Below, piece after piece: positions 28,020 through 36,186 of a DNA stretch of 64,000 nucleotides (positions are counted from its first letter, which is position 1; every line of letters begins with the position of its first letter). The DNA lies in the NCBI RefSeq assembly GCF_052145335.1, contig NZ_JBKQOU010000091.1, positions 49,540 through 113,539 on the forward strand, written 5' to 3'. Below the pieces are notes generated by a model. The model was not told the DNA's origin. It saw only the letters and a list, made by a program, of their open reading frames with translations, and ran no database searches. The translations under genes were made by a program, and so were the position numbers. Origin of the DNA: Rhodoblastus sp052145335 (GTDB lineage Bacteria > Pseudomonadota > Alphaproteobacteria > Rhizobiales > Beijerinckiaceae).

Positions 28020-28523
28020 TCACTCGATGGTCAGTGAATTACGCGAGCGGAATTGCCGCTCGCCATTGCGCTTGAGGTTCAACTCGACATCCCAGCGCCC
28101 CGGCGGCAATTCGGCTGCGCCGGAATAAATGCCATCGGCGACGGCGCCGGCGACGATTTCGCGGTCGAACTTGCTGGTCGCCGGATAGAAGAAATGCATC
28201 GACACATCGAGGCCGGTCACCGGCTGCCCAGCCTTGTCCTTGACCGTCGCCGTCAATTGCGTCGCCGATCCGCCCGGCGTCCGCGTGAGTTCGACGCTCC
28301 AGCCGAGCGCCGCCTGGGCCTTGGCGGCGGCGATCTCGCTGTTGTAGGCGAGGCCGGTGTCGTAGGGATTGTTGGTGTCGAGGCCGCTGAAGGTTTTGAT
28401 CGCCTGGCGGGCCATGATGAAATTGGCGAGCAGCATCACGCCGAAAAACGCCGCGAGCATAGCCAGCACCGTGCGCCCGGTCAGAGGCCGGCCACCCGGC
28501 CGGTAGTCGCTTTCCTCTTTCAT
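28020..28523 (-). CDS. ccoH: cbb3-type oxidase assembly protein CcoH (FixH)
   Basis: A 167-residue protein with one N-terminal membrane helix (TVLAMLAAFFGVMLLANFIMA) and a periplasmic domain with NNPYDTGLAYN, DVSMHFFYPATSKFD and PPGRWDVELNLKR, the normal FixH pattern. It is required for stable assembly of the cbb3 complex. It lies four bases before ccoI and 23 bases after ccoG on the same strand. Confidence 0.92.
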   Translation of the reverse strand: MKEESDYRPGGRPLTGRTVLAMLAAFFGVMLLANFIMARQAIKTFSGLDTNNPYDTGLAYNSEIAAAKAQAALGWSVELTRTPGGSATQLTATVKDKAGQPVTGLDVSMHFFYPATSKFDREIVAGAVADGIYSGAAELPPGRWDVELNLKRNGERQFRSRNSLTIE

Positions 28524-28546
28524 CTCTACTCAAACCTTCGGTTCGT

Positions 28547-30022
28547 TCAGGGGCTCTTGAAGAAATCCACCTTTTTGGCGACCTCGCCCGTTGTGACGTC
28601 GGTCAGGACGATCTGGATCGTCGTGCTTTGCGGCAATTGTATGCCGTCCGGTATGGTGACGAGAGCGCGCAACTCAAGCGTCTGATCGGCTCCCACAGTG
28701 ATCGGAACGGAGCCGTCAGCGTCATCCGGATGGCCCTGGACTTCGATTTTGCCTTGCGGCAGGCCGGCCAGCGACAATTTGAAATCGCGGGTCGCGCCCT
28801 TCTGGTTGAGGATGCGCACCGTATAGGCGTTGCGGATCGAGCCGTCCGACAAGGCGACGTAAATCGGATTGCGGTCGTGCATCACGTCGACGCCGAGGCT
28901 GCGCCGGGTCGCCAGGGTGAAGCCCATCAGGGCGGCGACGCCGACGATCAGGACCATATAGACGATGGTGCGGGCGCGAAAGATTTTCGGCTTCAGCGCG
29001 GGCAGGCCGATGCTGCGGCGGCGGATGTTTTCGTCGGTGTCATAGGCGATCAGGCGCGTCGGCTTGCCGATCTTGGTCATCACATTGTCGCAGGCGTCGA
29101 TGCACAGGCCGCATTGGATGCAGCCCATGTTCAGGCCCCCGCGAATGTCGACGCCAGTGGGACAGACCGCGACGCACTGGCCGCAATCGACGCAGTCGCC
29201 CGCCGGCTTGCCGGCGGCGCGCAGCGCCTTGTTCTTCTTCATGGAGCCGCGCGGTTCGCCGCGATCGGTCCGATAGGTGACGTTGAGCGCCCATTCGTCG
29301 GTCAGCGCCGCCTGGATGCGCGGCCAGGGACACATGTAGACGCAGACCTGTTCGCGGGCGAAACCGGCGAGCAGATAGGTCGAGGCGGTCAGGATCAAAA
29401 CCCAGATATAGGCCTGCGCCGGAGCCTGGAAGGTCGCCAATTGCTTCACCAGGGTCGGCGCGTCGGCGAAATACAGCACCCAGGCGCCGCCGGTCCACCA
29501 GGCGATCATCAGCCACAGCGAATGTTTGAGGATCGCCTCGACGATTGTTTCGAGATTTTGCGGCTGCTTGGCCTTTTTCATGCGGTCGCGGCGGTCGCCC
29601 TGCGTCCAGCGCTCGATCAGCAGGAAAAGATCGGTCCACACGGTCTGCGGACAGAGATAGCCGCACCAGATGCGCCCGGCCACGGCGTTCATCAGGAACA
29701 AAGTGAACGACGCGAGGATCAAAAGGCCGGTGAGGTAATAGACTTCCTGCGGCCAGATGGTGATGCCGAAGAAGAAGAATCTTTGATGCGCCAGGTCGAC
29801 CAGCACCGCCTGCGCCGGTTGCTCCGGCCCGCGATCCCAGCGCACGAAGGGCAAGAAATAATAGACGAGCATGCCGACGACGAGCAAAGCCCATTTGATG
29901 TTGCGGAATGTGCCAGAGACGCTTTGCGGATAGATCTGCTTGCGCGTTTCGTAAAGCTCGTCGCTCGCCGCCGCGGCGACGTCGGTTTTCGGCTTGGGCG
30001 CTAGCCCCGGAATTGCGCTCAT
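28547..30022 (-). CDS. ccoG: cbb3 assembly ferredoxin-like membrane protein CcoG (FixG/RdxA)
   Basis: A 491-residue polytopic protein with iron-sulphur sites. A cytoplasmic start is followed by five or six membrane helices. Cys motifs are WCGYLCPQTVW and CVYMCPWPRIQ, and two 4Fe-4S clusters fit CVDCGQCVAVCPTG and CIQCGLCIDACD. An Ig-like periplasmic C-terminal domain ends in VAKKVDFFKSP. CcoG family members act in copper handling (Cu(II) reduction) for cbb3 maturation. I start at the ATG at 30022, giving the usual MSAIPG-type N-terminus; the frame stays open 34 codons further upstream but that part is low in protein character. Confidence 0.94.
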   Translation of the reverse strand: MSAIPGLAPKPKTDVAAAASDELYETRKQIYPQSVSGTFRNIKWALLVVGMLVYYFLPFVRWDRGPEQPAQAVLVDLAHQRFFFFGITIWPQEVYYLTGLLILASFTLFLMNAVAGRIWCGYLCPQTVWTDLFLLIERWTQGDRRDRMKKAKQPQNLETIVEAILKHSLWLMIAWWTGGAWVLYFADAPTLVKQLATFQAPAQAYIWVLILTASTYLLAGFAREQVCVYMCPWPRIQAALTDEWALNVTYRTDRGEPRGSMKKNKALRAAGKPAGDCVDCGQCVAVCPTGVDIRGGLNMGCIQCGLCIDACDNVMTKIGKPTRLIAYDTDENIRRRSIGLPALKPKIFRARTIVYMVLIVGVAALMGFTLATRRSLGVDVMHDRNPIYVALSDGSIRNAYTVRILNQKGATRDFKLSLAGLPQGKIEVQGHPDDADGSVPITVGADQTLELRALVTIPDGIQLPQSTTIQIVLTDVTTGEVAKKVDFFKSP

Positions 30023-30370
30023 CGTGTCATCTCGAATGGTGCTACGGGGCGAATGGCTCGTCAGCGAAGGGCTCGTCGGCGAAGGCTCGGCTGCGCCATA
30101 AACGAGCGTCCCGCGCCCCGGCATGATACGCTCTTTCCGCTCTTATAAGCCGAAGCGGGCCGTCCGAGTCGATCTTTTTTTGCGTGGTTTGTCGCGGCGC
30201 AAGCGGCGCACGTTTCGGCGCATTTTTCCGGCGTTTTCATGCCGGCAAATGGGCGCGCGTCGCTTTTGGGCCGACGACGCCTTTGAGGATCGCCGCCTCA
30301 GGCGGGAGCCGATGATTCCGTCGGCCGCGGTCGCATAGTCTATCGCGACCGATCTTGAGAAAGCGGCGAC

Positions 30371-30400
30371 GCCGGACGGAGGGAAACCCAGCCGTCCGGC
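30371..30400 (-). other. Hairpin in the ccoP-ccoG spacer
   Basis: The 396-base gap between ccoP and ccoG (30023-30418) holds no credible gene. Near its ccoP end is a perfect nine-base inverted repeat, GCCGGACGG/CCGTCCGGC, with a 12-base loop. It is only 19 bases beyond the ccoP stop, so it may end or attenuate the ccoNOQP transcript, but it lacks a T-run. Separate expression of ccoG would then need its own promoter. Confidence 0.45.
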
Positions 30401-30418
30401 GCGCCCGTTTTTCGAAGC

Positions 30419-31294
30419 TTACTGACCGCCGCCCAGCGAATGGACGAAGATGGTGAGCGATTTGATCGTGGCGGGATCGAGCTTTTCGCCCCAGGCCGGC
30501 ATATGACCGCCGCGACCGTTGGTCACGGTCTCGACGATGGTCTCCTTGTCGCCGCCGTAGAGCCAGATCTTCGTCGTCAGGTTCGGCGCGCCGACTTCCG
30601 AATTGCCCTTGGCGTTGTCGCCATGACAAGGCGAACAATTCTCCGCGAAGATCTTCTTGCCGGCGGCGACGCCGGCGCCGGCGGCGGCCGGGTTCGACAG
30701 CGAAACCACATAATCGGCGACGGCGTTGATCTGGTCCTTGGTCAGGACGCCGGATTTGCCGAAGTCGGGCATGTTGCCTTCGTGGCCGTTGGCGTCGCCG
30801 GAGCGCGCGCCATGGGTAATGGTGGCGCTGATCTGGTCGAGGGAGCCGCCCCACAACCAGCGGTCGGCGTTGAGGTTGGGATAGCCCTTCGAACCCTGGC
30901 CGCCGGAACCGTGGCAGGGCGCGCAATTATTGCCGAATGCCGACCGGCCGTAAGCGCGGGCGAATTCCGCCAGTTTGGGATCGGCGTCGATCTGCTGAAG
31001 GGTGGCCTTGTTCAGCTGGTCCACGATGCCGGCGCGCTGAGTCGCGAGATCGGCGAGATCCTGCTTCACGGCGCCGCGCGACGACCAGCCCAGTATGCCC
31101 TGGGTGTGGCCGCCGGGCAACGGGATGGCCGGATAGAGAACCCAGTAACCGACGGCCCAGATGATGGTGGCGTAGAGCACATATAGCCACCATTTCGGAA
31201 GCGGCGTGTTCAATTCCTTGATGCCGTCCCATGCGTGGCCCGTGGTAGCCGTACCCGTGGCCGCGTCAATATCTTGATGCGTGTTGTCAACCAT
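30419..31294 (-). CDS. ccoP: cbb3 oxidase diheme cytochrome c subunit CcoP
   Basis: A 291-residue membrane-anchored diheme cytochrome. The N-terminal helix (WWLYVLYATIIWAVGYWVLYP) is followed by SSRGAVKQDL and two cytochrome c domains with heme motifs CAPCH and CSPCH and methionine ligands in GNMPDFG and GHMPAWG. CcoP passes electrons to CcoO and CcoN. It starts three bases after the ccoQ stop. Confidence 0.96.
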   Translation of the reverse strand: MVDNTHQDIDAATGTATTGHAWDGIKELNTPLPKWWLYVLYATIIWAVGYWVLYPAIPLPGGHTQGILGWSSRGAVKQDLADLATQRAGIVDQLNKATLQQIDADPKLAEFARAYGRSAFGNNCAPCHGSGGQGSKGYPNLNADRWLWGGSLDQISATITHGARSGDANGHEGNMPDFGKSGVLTKDQINAVADYVVSLSNPAAAGAGVAAGKKIFAENCSPCHGDNAKGNSEVGAPNLTTKIWLYGGDKETIVETVTNGRGGHMPAWGEKLDPATIKSLTIFVHSLGGGQ

Positions 31295-31297
31295 CGT

Positions 31298-31447
31298 TCA
31301 ATCCTCGTTCAGCGGCAGACGGGCGGCCTCATCGAAGCTCTTCTTTTTGGACGGCCACAGCGCAAAGGCGACAACGCCCGCGAATGCGATGATGACCGAA
31401 AACAGACTCACTATTTTCAGCGGTCCCAGAATGGCTTCGATGTCCAT
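31298..31447 (-). CDS. ccoQ: cbb3 oxidase small subunit CcoQ
   Basis: A 49-residue single-helix membrane protein (IVSLFSVIIAFAGVVAFALWP) ending KKKSFDEAARLPLNED, the usual CcoQ/FixQ tail. AAGGGGG precedes the ATG at 31447. The longer open frame reaching 31510 is rejected because it overlaps ccoO. CcoQ stabilises the interaction of CcoP with CcoNO. Confidence 0.93.
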   Translation of the reverse strand: MDIEAILGPLKIVSLFSVIIAFAGVVAFALWPSKKKSFDEAARLPLNED

Positions 31448-31457
31448 TTCGCCCCCT

Positions 31458-32192
31458 TTAGCGCAAATCGGCCTTGTCATTGTAGAGTTTGAAATCGACC
31501 GTGGTGCCAAGCATTTGCAGATAGGCCACCAGGGCGTCCTGTTCTGTCACGCCGATGTCGCCGCCGAGGCTCGCGTGAGCGACGGCTTTGGGATAGCGCT
31601 TGGCGAGATCGGCCGCCGACGGATCGTCGGGGTTGAGCTGCGCCTTGATGTCGGCGTCCGCCTTGGCGATCATTTCCGGCGTATAGGGCACGCCTTCGAG
31701 CGCCAGGACCGACATGTCCTCCTGGATATGCTTGTAGTCGAGCGCTGATTCGGCGAGGAAGCCGTAGCGCGGCATGACCGAGCCAGGGACGACCGAACGC
31801 GGATTGGTCAGATGGCCGCGCTGCCAATCGTCGGAATATTTGCCGCCGACGCGGGCGAGGTCCGGGCCGGTGCGCTTGGAGCCCCACTGGAACGGATGGT
31901 CATATTTCGACTCCGCCGCCAACGAGTAATGGCCGTAGCGCTCCACTTCGTCGCGCAGCGAGCGGATCATCTGCGAATGGCAGAGATAGCAGCCCTCGCG
32001 GACGTAGATGTTGCGCCCCGCCAGTTCGAGCGGCGTATAAGGCCGCACGCCGTCGACGGTTTCGATCGTGCTCTTCAGGTAAAAGAGCGGCGCGATTTCC
32101 ACCAGACCGCCGATGGCGACGACCAAGAGGATGCCGACGACCAGGACGATCGAATTCTTCTCAAAGATCGCGTGTTTGTTCCAAAGTGACAT
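31458..32192 (-). CDS. ccoO: cbb3 oxidase monoheme cytochrome c subunit CcoO
   Basis: A 244-residue cytochrome c subunit with an N-terminal anchor (IVLVVGILLVVAIGGLVEIAPLF), the FixO motif RNIYVREGCYLCHSQMIR containing CxxCH, the KRTGPDLARVGGKYSD block and a Met ligand in GSVMPRYGF. The start at 32192 has AGGAG eight bases upstream; 32207 would overlap ccoN without support. Confidence 0.96.
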   Translation of the reverse strand: MSLWNKHAIFEKNSIVLVVGILLVVAIGGLVEIAPLFYLKSTIETVDGVRPYTPLELAGRNIYVREGCYLCHSQMIRSLRDEVERYGHYSLAAESKYDHPFQWGSKRTGPDLARVGGKYSDDWQRGHLTNPRSVVPGSVMPRYGFLAESALDYKHIQEDMSVLALEGVPYTPEMIAKADADIKAQLNPDDPSAADLAKRYPKAVAHASLGGDIGVTEQDALVAYLQMLGTTVDFKLYNDKADLR

Positions 32193-32203
32193 TGTCAAAC
32201 TCC

Positions 32204-33874
32204 TCACTCGGCCGGCGCGAGCGCGGGATTGATTTCGGGGGCCCCCGCCTCTTCAGGCGAAGCGATGGTCTTGTAGAAGTTGAAGGCCATGATCAGGGAG
32301 CCGACCAGGAACAGGCCGCCGCCGATCGCACGGATCACATAGAAGGGATGCATGGCCTCGACGGTTTCGATGAAGGAATATTCCAGGAACCCGTTCGAAG
32401 TATAGGCGCGCCACATCAGACCCTGCAGGATGCCCGACACCCACATCGCGGTAATGTAGAGAACGATGCCGATGGTCGCGATCCAGAAGTGCCAGTTCAC
32501 CAGCTTCAGCGAATAGAGCCGGCGGTTGAACACCCAGGGGATCAGGCAGTAGAGCGCGCCGAAGGAGACGAAGCCTACCCAGCCGAGAGCGCCGGAATGA
32601 ACGTGGCCGATGGTCCAGTCGGTATAGTGCGACAGCGAATTGACCACTTTGATCGACATCAGTGGGCCTTCGAAGGTCGACATGCCGTAGAAGGCGACCG
32701 ACACGACCAGCATGCGCAGCACGGGATCGGTGCGCAGCTTGTCCCACGCGCCCGCCAGAGTGAGCAGGCCATTGATCATGCCGCCCCATGAAGGCATCCA
32801 CAGCATGATAGAGAAGGTCATGCCCAGCGTCTGCGCCCAGTCCGGCAAAGCCGTATAGTGCAAATGATGCGGGCCGGCCCAGATGTACATGAAGATCAAG
32901 GCCCAGAAGTGGATGATCGACAGGCGGTAGGAATAGATCGGACGTTCCGCGCGCTTGGGCACGAAATAATACATGATGGCGAGGAAGCCGGCGGTCAGGA
33001 AGAAGCCCACCGCGTTATGGCCGTACCACCACTGGAACATCGCGTCCTGCACGCCGGACCAAACGATGTAGGACTTTGGCGAGAAGATCGAAATCGGAAC
33101 CGAGGCGTTGTTGCCCAGGTGCAGCATGGCGATGGTGATGATCATCGCCAGGGTGAACCAGTTGGCGACGAAAATGTGGGGCTCCTTGCGCTTCCACAAG
33201 GTCGCCAGGAACACCAGCAGGTAAACCACCCAGACGATGGTCAGCCAGAGGTCGGAATACCATTCCGGCTCGGCGTATTCCTTGCCCTGGGTGATGCCGA
33301 GCAGGTAGCCCGTGCCGGCGATGACAATGAACAGGTTGAAGCCGAGAACGACGAACCAGGGAGCAAGATCGCCGGCCAGACGCGCGCGGCAGGTGCGCTG
33401 CACGACATAAAGCGAGGTCGCCAGCAGGACATTGCCGCCGAAGGCGAAAATCACCGCCGAAGTGTGCAGCGGGCGCAACCGGCCGAAATTGATCCAGGGC
33501 AGGCCCATGGACAGATCGGGAAAGGCCAGCTCCAGGGCGATGATCAGGCCGACGAGGAAGCCGGCGATGCCCCAGAACACGGCGGCGAGGCTGGCGAACT
33601 GAATAGGCCCGTAATTATAGTTGGGCTTGCCGTTGATTTCCTGCGGAATGACCGCGGGACGAAGCGTGTGGCGCTTGAAGATGAAGAAGGCCGAGCCCAG
33701 ACCCGCCAGGGCGAACACGAACATGTGGAACGCATAGGGGGCCGTATAGGCCTTCGATGCGATGAATAAAGCCAGAAACGCGCCGAGGAGCGACAGGACG
33801 ATCCCCGACAGCTCTCCGAAGCTTAATGACTTGCCGCCTTGCGGCGGCGCCGCGACTGAATTTGCTTGCGCCAT
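32204..33874 (-). CDS. ccoN: cbb3-type cytochrome c oxidase catalytic subunit CcoN
   Basis: A 556-residue heme-copper oxidase subunit I with 12-14 membrane segments. Diagnostic parts are HTSAVIFAFGGN (heme b His), WWYGHNAVGFFLT (CuB His), and MYIWAGPHHLHYTALPDW with the His pair of the binuclear centre. DWTIGHVHSGALGW carries the heme ligands and the Tyr-free cbb3 pattern. It is the high-affinity terminal oxidase of microaerobic respiration. The gene leads the operon and is preceded by a FixK/FNR-type palindrome at 33963. An N-terminal extension of ~60 residues with two extra hydrophobic segments is normal for many alphaproteobacteria. Confidence 0.97.
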   Translation of the reverse strand: MAQANSVAAPPQGGKSLSFGELSGIVLSLLGAFLALFIASKAYTAPYAFHMFVFALAGLGSAFFIFKRHTLRPAVIPQEINGKPNYNYGPIQFASLAAVFWGIAGFLVGLIIALELAFPDLSMGLPWINFGRLRPLHTSAVIFAFGGNVLLATSLYVVQRTCRARLAGDLAPWFVVLGFNLFIVIAGTGYLLGITQGKEYAEPEWYSDLWLTIVWVVYLLVFLATLWKRKEPHIFVANWFTLAMIITIAMLHLGNNASVPISIFSPKSYIVWSGVQDAMFQWWYGHNAVGFFLTAGFLAIMYYFVPKRAERPIYSYRLSIIHFWALIFMYIWAGPHHLHYTALPDWAQTLGMTFSIMLWMPSWGGMINGLLTLAGAWDKLRTDPVLRMLVVSVAFYGMSTFEGPLMSIKVVNSLSHYTDWTIGHVHSGALGWVGFVSFGALYCLIPWVFNRRLYSLKLVNWHFWIATIGIVLYITAMWVSGILQGLMWRAYTSNGFLEYSFIETVEAMHPFYVIRAIGGGLFLVGSLIMAFNFYKTIASPEEAGAPEINPALAPAE

Positions 33875-33962
33875 GTTTTCGCCCCAATGAAATCGCGCCG
33901 GCGCATTCGAAAACGCCGACTCGCCATTGGGCGGACCATCGCCCGCCCCTACAACGCTTTCA

Positions 33963-33976
33963 TTGACTCATGTCAA
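33963..33976 (-). promoter_or_regulatory. FixK/FNR-type binding site upstream of ccoN
   Basis: TTGACTCATGTCAA is a perfect palindrome matching the TTGA-N6-TCAA anaerobox. Its centre is about 95 bases before the ccoN ATG; a class II site at -41.5 would put the transcript start near 33928. It is the expected oxygen control of ccoNOQP. It also faces a small divergent reading frame starting at 34074. Confidence 0.85.
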
Positions 33977-34073
33977 TTCAAGCACCTGAACGCATGATTA
34001 GCGGAAAAAAAGTTTTTAGGCGATAGGGCGACGGCCGATCTGCGTAATACTTGCGACCATTGGAGGCGCCGCA

Positions 34074-34235
34074 ATGGCGCCACGGTTTTGGCGGGTTTTC
34101 GCCGCTGTCGTCGGCCGCTATTGGTCGAAAACCGAAGCTTCGCGCCCTCTCCCTCCCTTGATTCTTCGGGCAAACGCGGCCCAGTCTGTGATTGCTTTTT
34201 ACGGCGGCGCTGCCGTCTTGGAAAAGGCGGAATGA
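34074..34235 (+). CDS. Possible small protein of 53 residues, unknown
   Basis: An open frame beginning MAPRFWRVFAAVVGRYW, with GGAGG seven bases before its ATG. It is divergent from ccoN and shares the FixK-box spacer. The middle (SRPLPPLILRANAAQS) and the AAVLEKAE end match no family I recognise. The Shine-Dalgarno sequence supports translation, but length and lack of a recognisable domain leave it doubtful. The surrounding 685-base gap (33875-34559) otherwise shows only the FixK site and an ABC-ATPase scrap. Confidence 0.35.
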   Translation: MAPRFWRVFAAVVGRYWSKTEASRPLPPLILRANAAQSVIAFYGGAAVLEKAE

Positions 34236-34410
34236 CCGCCCCGGTCAAGGTGCGACGACTTGAATGCCGAAAGCTGGTCCGGGGGAGGGCCGCTGCTGCA
34301 GCGCGGACGCGGCACATCGTTCGATTTCTGCCGCTCCGAACGGCGTCTAAGACAATATGATGAGGGAGCGAGAGGGCGCAGGCGCTGCTCGAAGAGCTCA
34401 ACCTCGACGG

Positions 34411-34485
34411 ATCGCCGGGTTGATCAAGCGCGCGGCCGCCAGCCGCACCGTGCTGATGGTCGAGAATGATCTTAAACTGGCGGCG
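34411..34485 (+). pseudogene. Remnant of an ABC-transporter ATPase (LivG/LivF-like)
   Basis: One frame reads GLIKRAAASR followed by TVLMVENDLKL. This closely resembles the stretch around the H-loop of branched-chain amino-acid ABC ATPases (TVLMVEHDLKLV), with Asn in place of the switch His. No Walker A, signature motif or Walker B survives upstream and the following sequence does not continue the domain. It is either a decayed fragment or chance similarity over about 25 codons. Confidence 0.4.
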
Positions 34486-34559
34486 CCTGCTGATCTACCC
34501 TTCCGACGTTCATGCCCTTGCCTTCGGACGCGGCGTGATGGGCGAAATAGCCGCGAAGT

Positions 34560-35222
34560 TCAGGCTTTCGCTCTGACCGCGGGCACGTCGCGCCGCAGGG
34601 GGCCGGGATAGGCGGCGACGGCGCGCGCGATCAGCTTTTTTTCCTGGCTGTGGATGACCCACCAGCCGATGGCCACGCCGATGACGGCGAGGCCCAGCGC
34701 GATCTTGCCCAGGGGCCCGGCGACATGTTCGAAAGCATCGCCGAAGGCATAGCCGCCAAGGCCGAAAACCAGCGCCCAGATCACGCCGCCGGAGGCGTTG
34801 TAGAACGTGAAAAGCCCCCAGCCATAGCGATTCACGCCGGCGAGAAAAGCGGCGAAAATCCGCAGCAGCGCGACGAAACGTCCGAAAAACACAATTTTCG
34901 CGCCGTGATGCTCGAACAGATACTGCCCAAGCTTGATCCGGTCGTCGGTGAGGCCCAGCTTGGCGCCGTGACGCAGCAGCAACGGCAAGCCGAAACGCCG
35001 TCCGGCCCAGAAACCGACGTTGTCGCCGAGAATGGCGCCGGCGGCGGCCAGGGCGATGATCCATTTGATGTCGAGTTCGCCCGTCGCGCCGGCATAGAGC
35101 GCGGCCAGCACCAGCGCGGTTTCGCCGGGCAGCGGAATGCCGGAACTTTCCAACGCGACAATGCAGAAAACCGCCAGATAACCATGCTGGGCGATCAAGG
35201 GTCTTATCATGTCGATGAGCAT
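34560..35222 (-). CDS. DedA family membrane protein, copy 1
   Basis: A 220-residue DedA/VTT-domain protein with the family blocks LESSGIPLPGETALVLAA, GAILGDNVGFWAGRRFG and FFGRFVALLRIFAAFLAGVNR and four to five hydrophobic segments. DedA proteins are inner-membrane transporters or flippases of lipid carriers, affecting envelope integrity. A second copy of nearly equal length lies 111 bases away on the same strand, so this is a tandem pair. Confidence 0.93.
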   Translation of the reverse strand: MLIDMIRPLIAQHGYLAVFCIVALESSGIPLPGETALVLAALYAGATGELDIKWIIALAAAGAILGDNVGFWAGRRFGLPLLLRHGAKLGLTDDRIKLGQYLFEHHGAKIVFFGRFVALLRIFAAFLAGVNRYGWGLFTFYNASGGVIWALVFGLGGYAFGDAFEHVAGPLGKIALGLAVIGVAIGWWVIHSQEKKLIARAVAAYPGPLRRDVPAVRAKA

Positions 35223-35333
35223 TGGCGTCCTGGTGGCGTCACTTCGAAAAATGCGAATGAGTCGAACCCGATAGGATGCGACGCCAAAAAAAGATAGCGG
35301 AAAAAAGTTGCGTTCTTGTTGGCGATAGCAAGT

Positions 35334-35987
35334 TCAGGACGTGACGGCGCCGCGTTTGACCAGCCCTACCGGCCCCGGCAAGGCTGCCTTGGCCATTTCA
35401 ATCAATTGCGCCTCGTGCTTGCGGTAATAGAACCAGAAAAACACCATCAGGCCGAGCGCGGCGACAAGCCCCGTCATGCCGAGGGGACCGGCGATCTTGT
35501 GGAAATCCTGGCCGAGAAAATAGCCGCCGAGGCCAAACAGACTGGCCCAGACGATGCCGCCGGCCGCGTTGAACATGAAAAAACGCCCGGGCGCCAACTT
35601 GTTGGCCCCGGCCAGAACGGCGGCGAAAGCGCGCAGCACCGCGATAAAGCGGCCAAAAAACACGATGGCGCCGCCAAAGCGCATGAACATATATTGCCCC
35701 AGCTTGAGCTTGTCCTCAGTCAGGCCGATGCGCCCGCCATGCTTGACCAGGAGTCTCAGGCCGAATTCGCGCCCGACCCAGAAGCCGATATTGTCGCCGA
35801 ATATCGCGCCAGCGGCCGCCAGCCCGATGATTTCGACGATCGACCCTTCATGCGTCCGGCCGGCGAGGATTGCGGCCGTGATCAATATCGTCTCGCCCGG
35901 CAGCGGAATGCCGGTGCTTTCCAGCGCCACCAGCGCGAAGACTGCCCAGGGACCATATTGAACAATCAAGGAATGGAGATGCGGCAC
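35334..35987 (-). CDS. DedA family membrane protein, copy 2
   Basis: A 217-residue paralogue of the neighbouring DedA protein: LESTGIPLPGETILITAA, GAIFGDNIGFWVGREFG, FFGRFIAVLRAFAAVLAGANK. The acidic and Arg residues thought to matter for proton-coupled transport (GE in PLPGET, GR in FFGRF) are kept in both copies. Being upstream, it is probably transcribed first. Divergence at the C-terminal tail suggests the copies are not recent duplicates. Confidence 0.93.
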   Translation of the reverse strand: MPHLHSLIVQYGPWAVFALVALESTGIPLPGETILITAAILAGRTHEGSIVEIIGLAAAGAIFGDNIGFWVGREFGLRLLVKHGGRIGLTEDKLKLGQYMFMRFGGAIVFFGRFIAVLRAFAAVLAGANKLAPGRFFMFNAAGGIVWASLFGLGGYFLGQDFHKIAGPLGMTGLVAALGLMVFFWFYYRKHEAQLIEMAKAALPGPVGLVKRGAVTS

Positions 35988-36106
35988 AGGGCCCTCGCTT
36001 TGGTCAAGGACCTATATTGAGCAAAGGACCGTTTTTGGCGAGAGCGCCGCCGGAAGACCATTTCCGACGAAAAGGCCGCGATCTGAAAAAGGCGCCTCCA
36101 AACAAA

Positions 36107-36155
36107 TTGCCGGACCCCGAGGATGTTCCAACCAAACATCCTCGGGATCCGGCAA
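36107..36155 (-). terminator. Very long inverted repeat, probable terminator of the 36187-36615 gene
   Basis: A 21-base arm (36107-36127) and its complement (36135-36155) pair with one mismatch around a seven-base loop. On the minus strand the hairpin lies 32 bases after the stop of the hypothetical gene and is followed by TTTGTTT, consistent with termination. The stem is unusually long for a terminator and could have another role. Confidence 0.6.
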
Positions 36156-36186
36156 AGTGCCGGCGCTAAACGCCGCCGTCACGGGC

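Noticed and set aside
28628..30004. 458-codon open frame on the plus strand
   Set aside because: Antisense to ccoG, low-complexity composition and no ribosome-binding site.
30189..30202. Possible second FixK-like site, TTG-N8-CAA, before ccoG
   Set aside because: Only the outer bases fit; TTGT/GCAA is a poor match to TTGA-N6-TCAA and it is 167 bases from ccoG.
30123..30338. 71-codon open frame in the ccoP-ccoG gap
   Set aside because: Highly basic, no ribosome-binding site and no resemblance to a protein; probably chance.
33973..34401. 142-codon minus-strand frame upstream of ccoN
   Set aside because: Composition is Ser/Arg-rich without a domain, and it covers the FixK-type site.
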